A DNA stretch of 64,000 nucleotides, taken from positions 62,001 to 126,000 of the forward strand of contig CAXXSI010000011.1 of the NCBI GenBank assembly GCA_963669285.2. The letters run 5' to 3'. The position numbers and the translations under genes are program-made. Origin of the DNA: JAWKWH01 sp963669285. GTDB taxonomy: Bacteria; Pseudomonadota; Alphaproteobacteria; Rhizobiales; Rhizobiaceae. The notes beneath the pieces were generated by a model. The model had not been told where the DNA came from, ran no database searches, and saw nothing but the letters and a program-made list of their open reading frames with translations. This document shows, in pieces, positions 8,410-16,101 of this stretch (within the stretch, counting starts at the first letter, position 1; the number at the start of each line of letters is the position of its first letter).

Positions 8410-9180
8410 ATGAGCTCGGCTGTCACGAAAATGGTAAATGCCAAAGATCAGCAACCGGAATCCGGGCGAGGATTGGCGGGTATTGTAAATGCGCTGACCG
8501 GCTGTAACACGAGCTACGATGTTTTCCGGATTTTAAAGGATGTTTGCGCGGCATATGGCTTTCACAGTTTTATCGTGCTGCATCTGCCTGATCGCACCGA
8601 TGAATCCCTGAACAACCGGATCATGGTGACGAACTGGAACCCGGAGCTGATTCGGGCATATGATTCGCTCGGATTGGTGACCGGCAGTCCGGTCATATCA
8701 AAGCTAAGGCGGTCTCCGTTACCGTTTTCATTCGACCTGAAGGACGTCAACGCTGATCGCCGTGACAACAAGGAGCAGGACGCTATCTCTTTGTTCAGTC
8801 AATTTGACCATCTGCAGGGGGTGTTTATTCCGTGCATCGGCGGGAATGGCGCACGCGGCGCCGTCGGCTTTGCCGGCTCGCAATCGATGTTGCCAGACGA
8901 GACGCTCGCAGAACTAAGCTACATTTCCATACATATCTACGATCGACTGTCCAATATCGAAGATGACACTCACGAGGCAGAATGCCAATTGACCGATCGC
9001 GAGAGCGAGTGTCTCGTTTGGACATCGGCGGGCAAGACAAGTGCTGAAACCGGAGCAATTCTGGGAATATCGGAGAACACGGTCAATCACTACCTGTCTT
9101 CTGCGGCCGCCAAGCTTGGAACGGCCAACAAGGCGCATACCGTGGCCAAGGCCATCCGGCGAGGACTGCTGAACAACTGA
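8410..9180 (+). CDS. LuxR-type transcriptional regulator without adjacent synthase
   Basis: A 256-residue protein with an N-terminal autoinducer-binding-like domain (about 20-175, including YGFHSFIVLHLPD and NWNPELIRAYDSLGLV). The C-terminal LuxR helix-turn-helix is about 192-252 (LTDRESECLVWTSAGKTSAE, ILGISENTVNHYLSSAAAKL). No luxI-type synthase lies in the window, so it is a candidate solo or orphan regulator. Key ligand-pocket residues cannot be verified without alignment. The upstream region is AT-rich and lacks a clear ribosome binding site. It would bind DNA as a dimer in the cytoplasm; targets are unknown. Confidence 0.85.
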   Translation: MSSAVTKMVNAKDQQPESGRGLAGIVNALTGCNTSYDVFRILKDVCAAYGFHSFIVLHLPDRTDESLNNRIMVTNWNPELIRAYDSLGLVTGSPVISKLRRSPLPFSFDLKDVNADRRDNKEQDAISLFSQFDHLQGVFIPCIGGNGARGAVGFAGSQSMLPDETLAELSYISIHIYDRLSNIEDDTHEAECQLTDRESECLVWTSAGKTSAETGAILGISENTVNHYLSSAAAKLGTANKAHTVAKAIRRGLLNN

Positions 9181-9425
9181 CGCAAGGGGTCCGGCTGGTG
9201 AATTCGATCGCTGAAAGCGGCCGGTAGAGGCTGCGCCAGCGGGCGCGGATCACCATTTTTCGGTGCCAGTGACAAACAAGGCGGTCGTATTCCAGGTCAT
9301 AGTTAGCAATTCCCTTCCAGTCGGACCCGAAATTCGCTGGTGATTGTTGACCGGTGGATATGTGCGGCGACTCATAGACGGTTTTTTGCTGCAACCCGTG
9401 GATGATGTTTCTTCAGGGAAATATC

Positions 9426-9881
9426 ATGGCGGAATTAAAGATCAGCAATAACAAGACCGTGCTCAACTCAGTGTTGAGTATTCTTGTTCTTGGCCACGTG
9501 GTCTCTGCAGATTTGGCGTTGGGGACCCCGGTCTATTTCGGCGGTGCAATTGCAGAAGGTGCAAACACTGGAATACGCCCAATCCGCTCGATCATTCATA
9601 CTTTCGCCGACAGAGCCGGTATCCGGCTTTATTCGACGAATACCAAAACAATCTCAGCCATGATGTCGCTTTCGGTGACTGACGGGCGAAACCGCCCAAT
9701 TGCGGCCGACGTTTACCCGGCTGAGATCAGGCTCAAGGCACAGGCGACCGGCGAGTTCGTCGTGGTCGTTGCGATGCGAGGCGATACGGCGCGCGATTTT
9801 CGTGTCTGCGCGGTGTATTCCGGTGTGACCGACACGGCACAATGCGGAACCTATCTGGCCAAACGGGCGGATTGGTCATGA
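9426..9881 (+). CDS. Hypothetical secreted protein
   Basis: A 151-residue protein that I do not recognise. I chose ATG 9426 because AGGGAAA lies just upstream; the ORF continues 8 codons further up without support. The N-terminus has a hydrophobic stretch (about 12-33, LNSVLSILVLGHVVSADLAL) resembling a signal peptide or anchor. Two cysteines near the C-terminus (RVCAVYSG and TAQCGTY) could form a disulfide. Its stop overlaps the start of the PilZ gene (ATGA), so the two are probably co-translated and may function together. Confidence 0.6.
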   Translation: MAELKISNNKTVLNSVLSILVLGHVVSADLALGTPVYFGGAIAEGANTGIRPIRSIIHTFADRAGIRLYSTNTKTISAMMSLSVTDGRNRPIAADVYPAEIRLKAQATGEFVVVVAMRGDTARDFRVCAVYSGVTDTAQCGTYLAKRADWS

Positions 9882-10174
9882 ACATGCCGACAGCATCAAG
9901 CATATTCTGGTCGAGTTGGCGGGAAGCCGGACGCATAGAGCGACGTCTTTCGCCACGACAGAAATGGAACAAGCTTGCAAGGATATATCTGCGTGATGCG
10001 TTCATCGTCGACTGCATCGTCAAGGATATCTCCCGAAGTGGTGCGCGGCTGCTGCTCGCGAATGAAAACTACGTGCTTGACGGATTTCACATCCAGGTAT
10101 CGGGAACCACCAGAAAGTTGAAAGTTGCCAAGGTCTGGAAGGACGGTGCCGTGGTGGGCGTGCGTTTTATCTGA
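9878..10174 (+). CDS. PilZ-domain protein (putative c-di-GMP binder)
   Basis: A 98-residue single-domain protein. It carries RIERRLSPR (RxxxR-type motif), then IVKDISRSGARLLL (the D/NxSxxG motif) and ends in VWKDGAVVGVRF, the usual PilZ order. PilZ domains bind cyclic-di-GMP; binding here is inferred from motif presence. The start ATG overlaps the preceding stop (ATGA), supporting the 9878 start over a longer reading from 9842. A strong terminator follows at 10253. Confidence 0.75.
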   Translation: MNMPTASSIFWSSWREAGRIERRLSPRQKWNKLARIYLRDAFIVDCIVKDISRSGARLLLANENYVLDGFHIQVSGTTRKLKVAKVWKDGAVVGVRFI

Positions 10175-10252
10175 CGGCGCCAGACGGAAAGACGGATTCC
10201 GGTTACGGATCCGGTAGAAGTTTTGCTCGGCTTCCGACTCCAGCCGACAGCT

Positions 10253-10285
10253 GGGAGCGCCGATAGCGTGGCGCTCCCATTTTTT
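10253..10285 (+). terminator. Rho-independent terminator after the PilZ gene
   Basis: A perfect 9-bp stem GGGAGCGCC (10253-10261) pairs with GGCGCTCCC (10270-10278) around an 8-nt loop, followed by ATTTTTT. It lies 79 bp after the PilZ stop and ends that transcription unit. It also separates that unit from the convergent MFS gene. Confidence 0.85.
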
Positions 10286-10355
10286 CGCTTACGGTGCTGT
10301 TGTGCATACCCGGTCGACTTCGACATATCCTTCGCCGCCTTACCAGCTTCGTCGA

Positions 10356-11558
10356 TTAACCGGGCACCGTCGCGGTATTGCGCAACCAGGCGGTCAATGC
10401 GGTCGCCACGAGCGACAGCACCAACATGAGGGTAAATGCCGTATGGTAGTTGCCTTGCATGTCGAACAGGATCGCACCGATATAAGCACCGAGACCGCCG
10501 CACATATGATGGATCATGACAATCATACCGCTGATCGCACCAAGGTGGGCTACTCCGAATGCATCGCGCGTGAACACCACCGCAAGCGGCGCCGTCAACC
10601 AGAAAGTCGTGCCGAACAGCAGTGCAAAGGTGGCAATAGAGACGGTGGTCTGATCGAATAGAATGAGCGCGAAGATTGCTGTCCGTAGCAAGAAACAGGC
10701 GAGTGTCGCTCGCTGGGGACCTTTGCGGTCACTCCAGAGACCAGATACCAGAACTCCGACAACTCCCGCCAGACCCATGAACGCAAGCAGATTCCCGGCC
10801 ATTAAGGCTTCCACGCCATGGTCCTGGGCAAAGGCGACGACATGGGTGGCGACAAAAAAATCCTGGAAGCCGCAAATAGCGTAGACCGCCACCAATACCC
10901 ACAGTCTGGTTGTGCGCATGGCCTGGTTTAAACTCATGCCGTCGCGGATGCCCGGATCCAGATTTGAGGAACTTCCCGTTTTGCGGTTGTTCGCCATGCC
11001 GGCGACCACGATGGGGATGAGCGCCAGATTGATGACAGCGAGCCAGACATAGGCCGACCGCCAGCCGATATCTGAGAGGACTGCCGCCAGCACGCCGATG
11101 ATCAGCAGCTGGCCGACGCCGATTCCCGATACGGTGATGGCGTTGGCAAATCCGATGCGGCCGGGAAACCAGCGACTGACCATGACACCGACCGGCGCTA
11201 TGGATGCAAGTCCGTTGCCGATGCCGAAAACGACCCCGTAAAATGCCAATGCCTGCCAGGGAGCGCGCACAAAACCCATTGCCGCGGTACCAATGGCTGA
11301 TACCAGCAAGCCGGCGCACAAGACGACGCGCAGGCTGTAGCGGTCGGCAAGACGCCCCGATGCAAACATGCAGATCGATGAAACAACGAGAAAAATGGCT
11401 GCCGCCGCGCCAAACACGCCGCGGGTCCAGTCGAGCTCCTCCGCCATGGGTTTGAGCACCAGCCCGATTGCGAACCGCGAACCACCACCGACAAACAACA
11501 CCAGAAAACCGATTATCAGTATGGTCAAACTTCTGCGGCTGAGCTCGAATTTGGGCAT
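10356..11558 (-). CDS. MFS transporter
   Basis: A 400-residue integral membrane protein with about 12 hydrophobic helices, starting with LTILIIGFLVLFVGGGSRFA. MFS features include the loop 2-3 motif FASGRLADRYSLR and the internal repeat LVSGLWSDRKGPQ. The overall character resembles OFA/oxalate-formate-type or monocarboxylate-type MFS proteins (YGVVFGIGNGLASIAPVGVM). The substrate is unknown. It is alone, convergent with the PilZ unit, with 500 bp of non-coding DNA upstream. Confidence 0.85.
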   Translation of the reverse strand: MPKFELSRRSLTILIIGFLVLFVGGGSRFAIGLVLKPMAEELDWTRGVFGAAAAIFLVVSSICMFASGRLADRYSLRVVLCAGLLVSAIGTAAMGFVRAPWQALAFYGVVFGIGNGLASIAPVGVMVSRWFPGRIGFANAITVSGIGVGQLLIIGVLAAVLSDIGWRSAYVWLAVINLALIPIVVAGMANNRKTGSSSNLDPGIRDGMSLNQAMRTTRLWVLVAVYAICGFQDFFVATHVVAFAQDHGVEALMAGNLLAFMGLAGVVGVLVSGLWSDRKGPQRATLACFLLRTAIFALILFDQTTVSIATFALLFGTTFWLTAPLAVVFTRDAFGVAHLGAISGMIVMIHHMCGGLGAYIGAILFDMQGNYHTAFTLMLVLSLVATALTAWLRNTATVPG

Positions 11559-12059
11559 GCGGTTTTCGATGACATGTTTCTTCGGCGCCGCGCATCATAC
11601 ATTGCTGCCATTGCTTTGCGATCAAAAACGGCGATGTCGCAAAAGCCTTGCCGGTCAAGGCCATCCAACCGAGTTGCCGAGCATCGCTCGTTGAACTGGT
11701 GATTGGCGAACTGCGTTCGGTCATCAATGTCGTCGCGATCGATCTATCACCCAGGAAAAGACATGCTGCCGTCGCCAAAGACCCGGTGGATGCAACGGGC
11801 GCAAAACTGCCGCCCATCAAGAAGTTGTCCAACGGCGGCTTTTTAAACCATCGATCTTGATGTGAGGTCGCGAAAAGGCTCAGAGCGGGCATTCGACTTG
11901 AGGGCAGCTACCGGGATTGCGTGAATGACCGGTGCGCCGAATTTCCTTCATTCGAATACACAAAGAACTGCTTATTTACGACGCCAGATCTGCATTCTTA
12001 GATCTACGCGAGCATTCGCTTGTTTTCGGTCTGACCGGACAGTTCCGAACATCCTGAAT
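11559..12059. other. Non-coding gap upstream of the MFS gene
   Basis: 501 bp between the MFS start and the end of the DUF1513 gene. A 70-codon plus-strand ORF (11648-11860) and the 5' end of a long minus-strand reading frame are present, but neither has a ribosome binding site or recognisable protein character. No repeat or RNA gene was recognised. It presumably holds the MFS promoter; decayed coding sequence is possible but not demonstrable by eye. Confidence 0.3.
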
Positions 12060-13160
12060 TCAAAGTGCCGTCATATGATTGTCAAAAGCCATTTCTGGAT
12101 GGCCGGTGTGACTGCCGAAAGTTCCGATTTCGCCAAAGTGGCCGAATGCCGAACTGGCCATGAAATCATCGCCAGTCCACGCCAACCCGCATCCACCTTT
12201 CAATTCATACCGGTCGACGAGCGCCCCGTTGGCAGCGCTTAAAACCACAATCGTGTTGCCTTTGGGCGAGGAAACGGCAATCCGCGTGCCGTCTTTGCTT
12301 GCACATATCGAACCGACATATCCGCGCAAGCTCGAGTTTTCAGCCTCCGGGACCGCAAACAACTGGGCGCCTTCGCCAGGTCGGTATTTTCCGACAAGTG
12401 GATAGTTGTCGGTGATGGCGCCTTGGTTCTGGCATCCGAATACGATCGCGCCATCGGTTGTATTGTCGATGTGCCGGATAGAAAGCCTGTGCTGATCCTT
12501 GGGCAGTTCGAAAACTTCGTTCAGGTCGCCCGTTTCCGTGTCGATGAGAACCAATGACGGTTGCATATCGGCGAGATTGAGTTTGGCGCGTCCAAAGTCC
12601 GGATGCGTTTCGATTCCACCGTTGGCAACCGCGATCGTCTTGCCGTCGGCCATCATCAGGATTTCATGCGGGCCAACACCATGGCTCGAAAGTTCGCCGA
12701 GCCGTCGAAATCGATCGGTCGCATCATAGATGCCGATGACGCCGCTGGCATTGTCGAAATCGTTTTCCGTCGCAAAGAGCAATCTGCCATTTCTGGAAAA
12801 GACTCCGTGGCCATAGAAGTGCCGATTCTGCGGTGTCGAGAACAATAGTGGCTCGGTGGATGCGTCGCGATCAACAGCAAGAGCAAAAGTGCCGGGTCTG
12901 CGGGCAAACACAACAAGTCGGCCGGAGATGGGGCAGGCAGCGATATCGTGCCCGCGCGCGGGCAGCGCCGCTTTCCATAAAATCCGGCCGTCTTCGGTCA
13001 ACACCGCCAATCCGTATTGGCCGCCCGGATCCATAAAGGCACTGGCGTAGATGGCATCTGTTCGCGACAGCGCCTCTGCAGATTTCGGCGCCAACATCGA
13101 TGCAAATATCACGCCAGCAGCGCGCATAAAGTGTCGTCGGTCTATCAAGCCATTGATCAT
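12060..13160 (-). CDS. DUF1513 family protein, Tat-exported, iron locus
   Basis: A 366-residue predicted periplasmic beta-propeller-like protein of the DUF1513 family, commonly found beside imelysin genes; the molecular role is unknown. The twin-arginine signal begins DRRHFMRAAGVIFASM. Propeller-type repeats follow, for example HDIAACPISGRLVVFARRPG, HGVFSRNGRLLFATENDFDN and HEILMMADGKTIAVANGG. I chose ATG 13160, 4 bp after the imelysin stop; another in-frame Met at 13181 would overlap that gene by 17 bp. Second gene of the leftward iron unit. Confidence 0.8.
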   Translation of the reverse strand: MINGLIDRRHFMRAAGVIFASMLAPKSAEALSRTDAIYASAFMDPGGQYGLAVLTEDGRILWKAALPARGHDIAACPISGRLVVFARRPGTFALAVDRDASTEPLLFSTPQNRHFYGHGVFSRNGRLLFATENDFDNASGVIGIYDATDRFRRLGELSSHGVGPHEILMMADGKTIAVANGGIETHPDFGRAKLNLADMQPSLVLIDTETGDLNEVFELPKDQHRLSIRHIDNTTDGAIVFGCQNQGAITDNYPLVGKYRPGEGAQLFAVPEAENSSLRGYVGSICASKDGTRIAVSSPKGNTIVVLSAANGALVDRYELKGGCGLAWTGDDFMASSAFGHFGEIGTFGSHTGHPEMAFDNHMTAL

Positions 13161-13164
13161 TGTT

Positions 13165-14361
13165 TCAGTCACCATCGGCAAAGAAGAAACCGACGCGCAA
13201 TCCGATCGCCTTGGCGAAGCGGCCGTAGAAGGTCAAGATGAGCGCATCCAACTTTTGCCGGATTTCGATCAGTCTTTTGCGGCCCGCGTCGTCAGATAGC
13301 ATTTCAGCAATCGTCTGGTCGGTGTCCATTGCCTCTATCAATGCCTTGAATTGGCGCCGGATATCTCCGCTGACGTCTTGACGTAGTTTGTCGGGCAGCG
13401 CCTCCTCCAACATCGAGATATCATAGAACCTCGCCATGGATTCGACATTGGCTCGCATCAGCCGCAGGGTGTTTTGAGATCGCCATAAAACAGCGGAGCG
13501 CGGCCTGTCCTTTGCCGGATCGTTCTTCAGGAAAGCGGCAAGCCGGACCTGCTGAACAGCCTCGAGCGCATGAACGATGGTGCTCAGCAAGTGCGCAACC
13601 GCTTCGCGCCCATCGTTGAAAACAGTGTTTTGCGGTCCAGGGTCCGACCACATGCCGATGAACTGCGCATCGCTGTTCCAACCATCTTCCAGCGTTACCG
13701 CCATGGTCTGCAAGTTACCGGCAATCGAACCGGCAAACAGGCAGCGAAATGAGTTGTCGCCGACCGATAAATCGTCCGAACCGCTTCCGGAAAGGATGAA
13801 ATCCAGAGTTCCCAATCCTTGCAGGGCCACGCTTTTGCCGGCGAGTTGCGCCGCACTGAGCACGGTCTGGTCTTCCGTCGCCAACGCTCTTTGCACCTGT
13901 TTCAGTCCCCGGCCCTTCCGGTCGGGGTAGAACAAAAACCGGTCCAGCACATTATCTCCGAGAACCGGTCCGAAACGAACCATTTCAATTCCACCCCAAG
14001 CAGAAACAAGATCCGCATAGGCGCGGCGGACCTCGTCCAATTTCGATGATGAGGGTTTGTTGCAAAGCGCCGATACCGCTTCCTTGAGCCCGCCTGATGC
14101 AGCAACCAATTTCCCGTAACCCGGACGGATAAAGCCGTCGCGGGCTGCAATCATCAATGGTTGGGATATCTCATCCAACGACCGTATTTTTTCCTGTGCC
14201 GGAGACTGAGTCGGCAACGCCAACACAATGGACTGGAAGGCGGCGATTGCGGCGATGCGTAAACCACGCCGGCCAAAGCCAGGGAGAACACGCCGGCCGC
14301 GTTTGCAACCCGCGCCGCCATTGTCCTGATCATGGCTTTTTCGTCTATTTCGGCCTTTCAT
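13165..14361 (-). CDS. Imelysin-family periplasmic protein
   Basis: About 398 residues of the imelysin/IrpA-like all-helical family linked to iron uptake. Features are ARDGFIRPGYGKLVAASGGL near the N-terminus, LVSAWGGIEMVRFGPVLGDN and VALQGLGTLDFILSGSGSD at the position of the family's GxHxxE motif. That motif is degenerate here (no His), as in many second-copy imelysins. I chose ATG 14361, preceded by GGAGG. This gives an unusually long basic n-region before the hydrophobic signal (IAAIAAFQSIVLALP). A second signal-like sequence, MIRTMAARVANAAGVFSLAL, occurs in another frame from 14333, so a 5' frameshift is possible. Confidence 0.8.
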   Translation of the reverse strand: MKGRNRRKSHDQDNGGAGCKRGRRVLPGFGRRGLRIAAIAAFQSIVLALPTQSPAQEKIRSLDEISQPLMIAARDGFIRPGYGKLVAASGGLKEAVSALCNKPSSSKLDEVRRAYADLVSAWGGIEMVRFGPVLGDNVLDRFLFYPDRKGRGLKQVQRALATEDQTVLSAAQLAGKSVALQGLGTLDFILSGSGSDDLSVGDNSFRCLFAGSIAGNLQTMAVTLEDGWNSDAQFIGMWSDPGPQNTVFNDGREAVAHLLSTIVHALEAVQQVRLAAFLKNDPAKDRPRSAVLWRSQNTLRLMRANVESMARFYDISMLEEALPDKLRQDVSGDIRRQFKALIEAMDTDQTIAEMLSDDAGRKRLIEIRQKLDALILTFYGRFAKAIGLRVGFFFADGD

Positions 14362-14434
14362 CCGCTCCCACCTCCCCATCGTTGCGAATTCGTACACCCG
14401 GATTCCGGCAACAACATATCGCCTCGCCTCCTAA

Positions 14435-14451
14435 TTTAGAGCTCTTCTAAC
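14435..14451. promoter_or_regulatory. Candidate Irr (ICE-like) operator
   Basis: An imperfect palindrome TTAGAG-CTC-TTCTAA (14436-14450): the halves match 5 of 6 positions as inverted repeats of TTAGAA. It resembles the iron control element recognised by the rhizobial regulator Irr (TTTAGAA...TTCTAAA type). It sits in the 208-bp divergent region between the two iron-locus arms, nearer the imelysin/DUF1513 arm. Binding is inferred. Confidence 0.5.
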
Positions 14452-14477
14452 TTACTAATTTTTCTCAATTTTAAACT

Positions 14478-14492
14478 TGACAACAATTATCA
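14478..14492. promoter_or_regulatory. Candidate RirA (iron-rhizobium) box, TGA-N9-TCA
   Basis: TGA (14478-14480), nine bases, then TCA (14490-14492), within an AT-rich stretch. This matches the TGA-N9-TCA core described for RirA/iron-responsive operators in rhizobia. Its position between the divergent imelysin units would allow control of both. The core is short, so chance occurrence cannot be excluded. Confidence 0.45.
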
Positions 14493-14569
14493 TATTAAGA
14501 TTATGACGCAAGTGCCGATTTGGCGCACCTTTGGTGTGTGGGCCTGAACCCGTTCGATTGGAGGATCAA

Positions 14570-14749
14570 ATGCACAACGTTTCTGCCGGTACAAAACCGG
14601 CACATATCGCTCGCGTGGTCGCAGCAAATCTTTGCAGCCGGGCTGCCATTCATTCAGAGCTGAGACATTTGAAAGGTTACGGTGCCCGCCTTCGACCGGT
14701 GGCGTATTGTCACGTGACTGGCAAGCAACAACCCACTGAAGGAGAGTAG
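14570..14749 (+). CDS. Small ORF leading the iron operon, hypothetical
   Basis: A 59-codon ORF I do not recognise. Its ATG is preceded by a perfect GGAGG with 5-nt spacing, and its stop lies 1 bp before the irpA-like start. The sequence of the next Shine-Dalgarno (AAGGAG) is inside its last codons, so translation of the two is probably coupled. The product is basic, with five His and two Cys (Cys22 and Cys47), no signal peptide and no membrane helix. It could be a metal-related small protein or a translated leader peptide regulating the downstream imelysin. Reality is supported by its signals, not by homology. Confidence 0.45.
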   Translation: MHNVSAGTKPAHIARVVAANLCSRAAIHSELRHLKGYGARLRPVAYCHVTGKQQPTEGE

Positions 14750-14750
14750 G

Positions 14751-16040
14751 ATGCAACAAATGGGGAAATGGCTTTTAGCGACCGTTGGCGCAACAGCCTT
14801 GATGACCGCTGCCCAGGCTCCAGCGTCAGCAATCGAAAACGCCATGGCGATCAATGTCGTCTCCAACTATGCCAATATTGCTTTGGCGAAGTATAGCGAT
14901 TCGCTTGCGACCGCGAAAAAACTGGACGGGGCGATCGACGCATTTGTCGCCGCGCCTTCGGAAGCCGGCCTTCAGGCGGCGAAAGAGGCCTGGATCGCCG
15001 CGCGTGTGCCCTATCAACAGACCGAGGTTTTCCGGTTTGGCAATGCCGTTGTGGATGATTGGGAAGGCAGGGTGAACGCCTGGCCGTTGGATGAAGGCCT
15101 GATTGACTATGTTGTTGACGCGTACGGTACCGAATCCGACGAGAACACGCTTTACGTGGCAAATGTTATTGCGAACAAGGAAATCTCCATAAACGGCAAA
15201 CCGGTCGACGCCTCGAAAATCACACCGGAATTTCTGTCCGGCACACTGCACGAAGCAGGCGGCATCGAAGCCAATGTCGCCACCGGTTATCACGCCATCG
15301 AGTTTCTGCTGTGGGGTCAGGACACCAACGGAACCGGCCCGGGCGAGGGAAACCGGCCATACACCGATTATGACGTTTCGGCCTGTACCGGTGGCAGTTG
15401 TGAACGCCGCGCAGCATATCTTGCCGCAGCGTCCGATCTGCTGGTCGCCGATCTGGAAGAGATGGTCGCCAACTGGAAAGATGGTGGTGCAGCGCGCAAG
15501 GGATTGATTGAGGCCGATGGCAAGACCGGCCTCTCGGTGATCGTGACCGGCATGGGCTCATTGTCCTATGGCGAACTCGCCGGAGAACGCATGAAACTGG
15601 GTCTGTTGCTTCACGATCCGGAAGAAGAGCACGACTGCTTCGCTGACAATACCCATGCATCGCACTTCAACGACGTGATCGGTATTCGCAATGTGTATCT
15701 CGGCACATATAAGCACGCCGGCGAGACGTTGGTCAGTGGAGCCTCGCTGTCCGAACTTGTCCGATCCGTTGATCCCGAACTCGACGAGGAACTGCGCACC
15801 AAGCTCGACAAGACGGTGGATGCGATGCAGGCGATCGTGGACCGGGCGGAAGCCGGTGAAGCTTACGACCAGCAGATCGGGGAAGGCAATGCGGAAGGAA
15901 ACGCTGGTGTGCAGGCCGCGATCGACGCCCTGATCGATCAGACCAAATCGATCGAGCGGGTTATCGCGGCGCTTGATCTGAGAAAGATCGATTTCGAAGG
16001 ATCAGATAGCCTCGACGACGCAAATGCGGTGTTTGAGTAG
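14751..16040 (+). CDS. IrpA-like imelysin, iron-regulated periplasmic protein
   Basis: A 429-residue imelysin-family protein with a signal peptide (about 1-27, ending APASA). It contains the family's GxHxxE motif as GYHAIEFLLWGQD (residues 179-184 for the core), also seen in IrpA. The N-terminal half has the NYANIALAKYSDSLATAKKL helix and the C-terminal half a second imelysin repeat (HFNDVIGIRNVYLGTYK). Family members are associated with iron uptake; peptidase activity is disputed. AAGGAG precedes the ATG. Its neighbours are a porin and a di-heme oxidoreductase, the typical company of IrpA. Confidence 0.85.
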   Translation: MQQMGKWLLATVGATALMTAAQAPASAIENAMAINVVSNYANIALAKYSDSLATAKKLDGAIDAFVAAPSEAGLQAAKEAWIAARVPYQQTEVFRFGNAVVDDWEGRVNAWPLDEGLIDYVVDAYGTESDENTLYVANVIANKEISINGKPVDASKITPEFLSGTLHEAGGIEANVATGYHAIEFLLWGQDTNGTGPGEGNRPYTDYDVSACTGGSCERRAAYLAAASDLLVADLEEMVANWKDGGAARKGLIEADGKTGLSVIVTGMGSLSYGELAGERMKLGLLLHDPEEEHDCFADNTHASHFNDVIGIRNVYLGTYKHAGETLVSGASLSELVRSVDPELDEELRTKLDKTVDAMQAIVDRAEAGEAYDQQIGEGNAEGNAGVQAAIDALIDQTKSIERVIAALDLRKIDFEGSDSLDDANAVFE

Positions 16041-16101
16041 GATTGTAAAAAGCCGCAATCACCACCACGCAACTGATAACCTACTGAAAAGATTGTAAAA
16101 A
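16041..16101 (+). repeat. Direct repeat GATTGTAAAAA flanking the irpA-porin gap
   Basis: The 11-bp word GATTGTAAAAA occurs at 16041-16051, straight after the irpA-like stop, and again at 16091-16101, running into the porin ATG. The second copy occupies the place where a Shine-Dalgarno sequence is expected, and none is visible. It could be a regulator or sRNA/Hfq contact site, or chance in an A-rich gap. Confidence 0.4.

Noticed and set aside
10729..11892. Long 387-codon minus-strand ORF overlapping the MFS gene
   Set aside because: It is a shadow frame of the MFS transporter; its composition is rich in Arg/His/Pro/Cys and no family features are visible, while the 10356-11558 frame has clear MFS helices.
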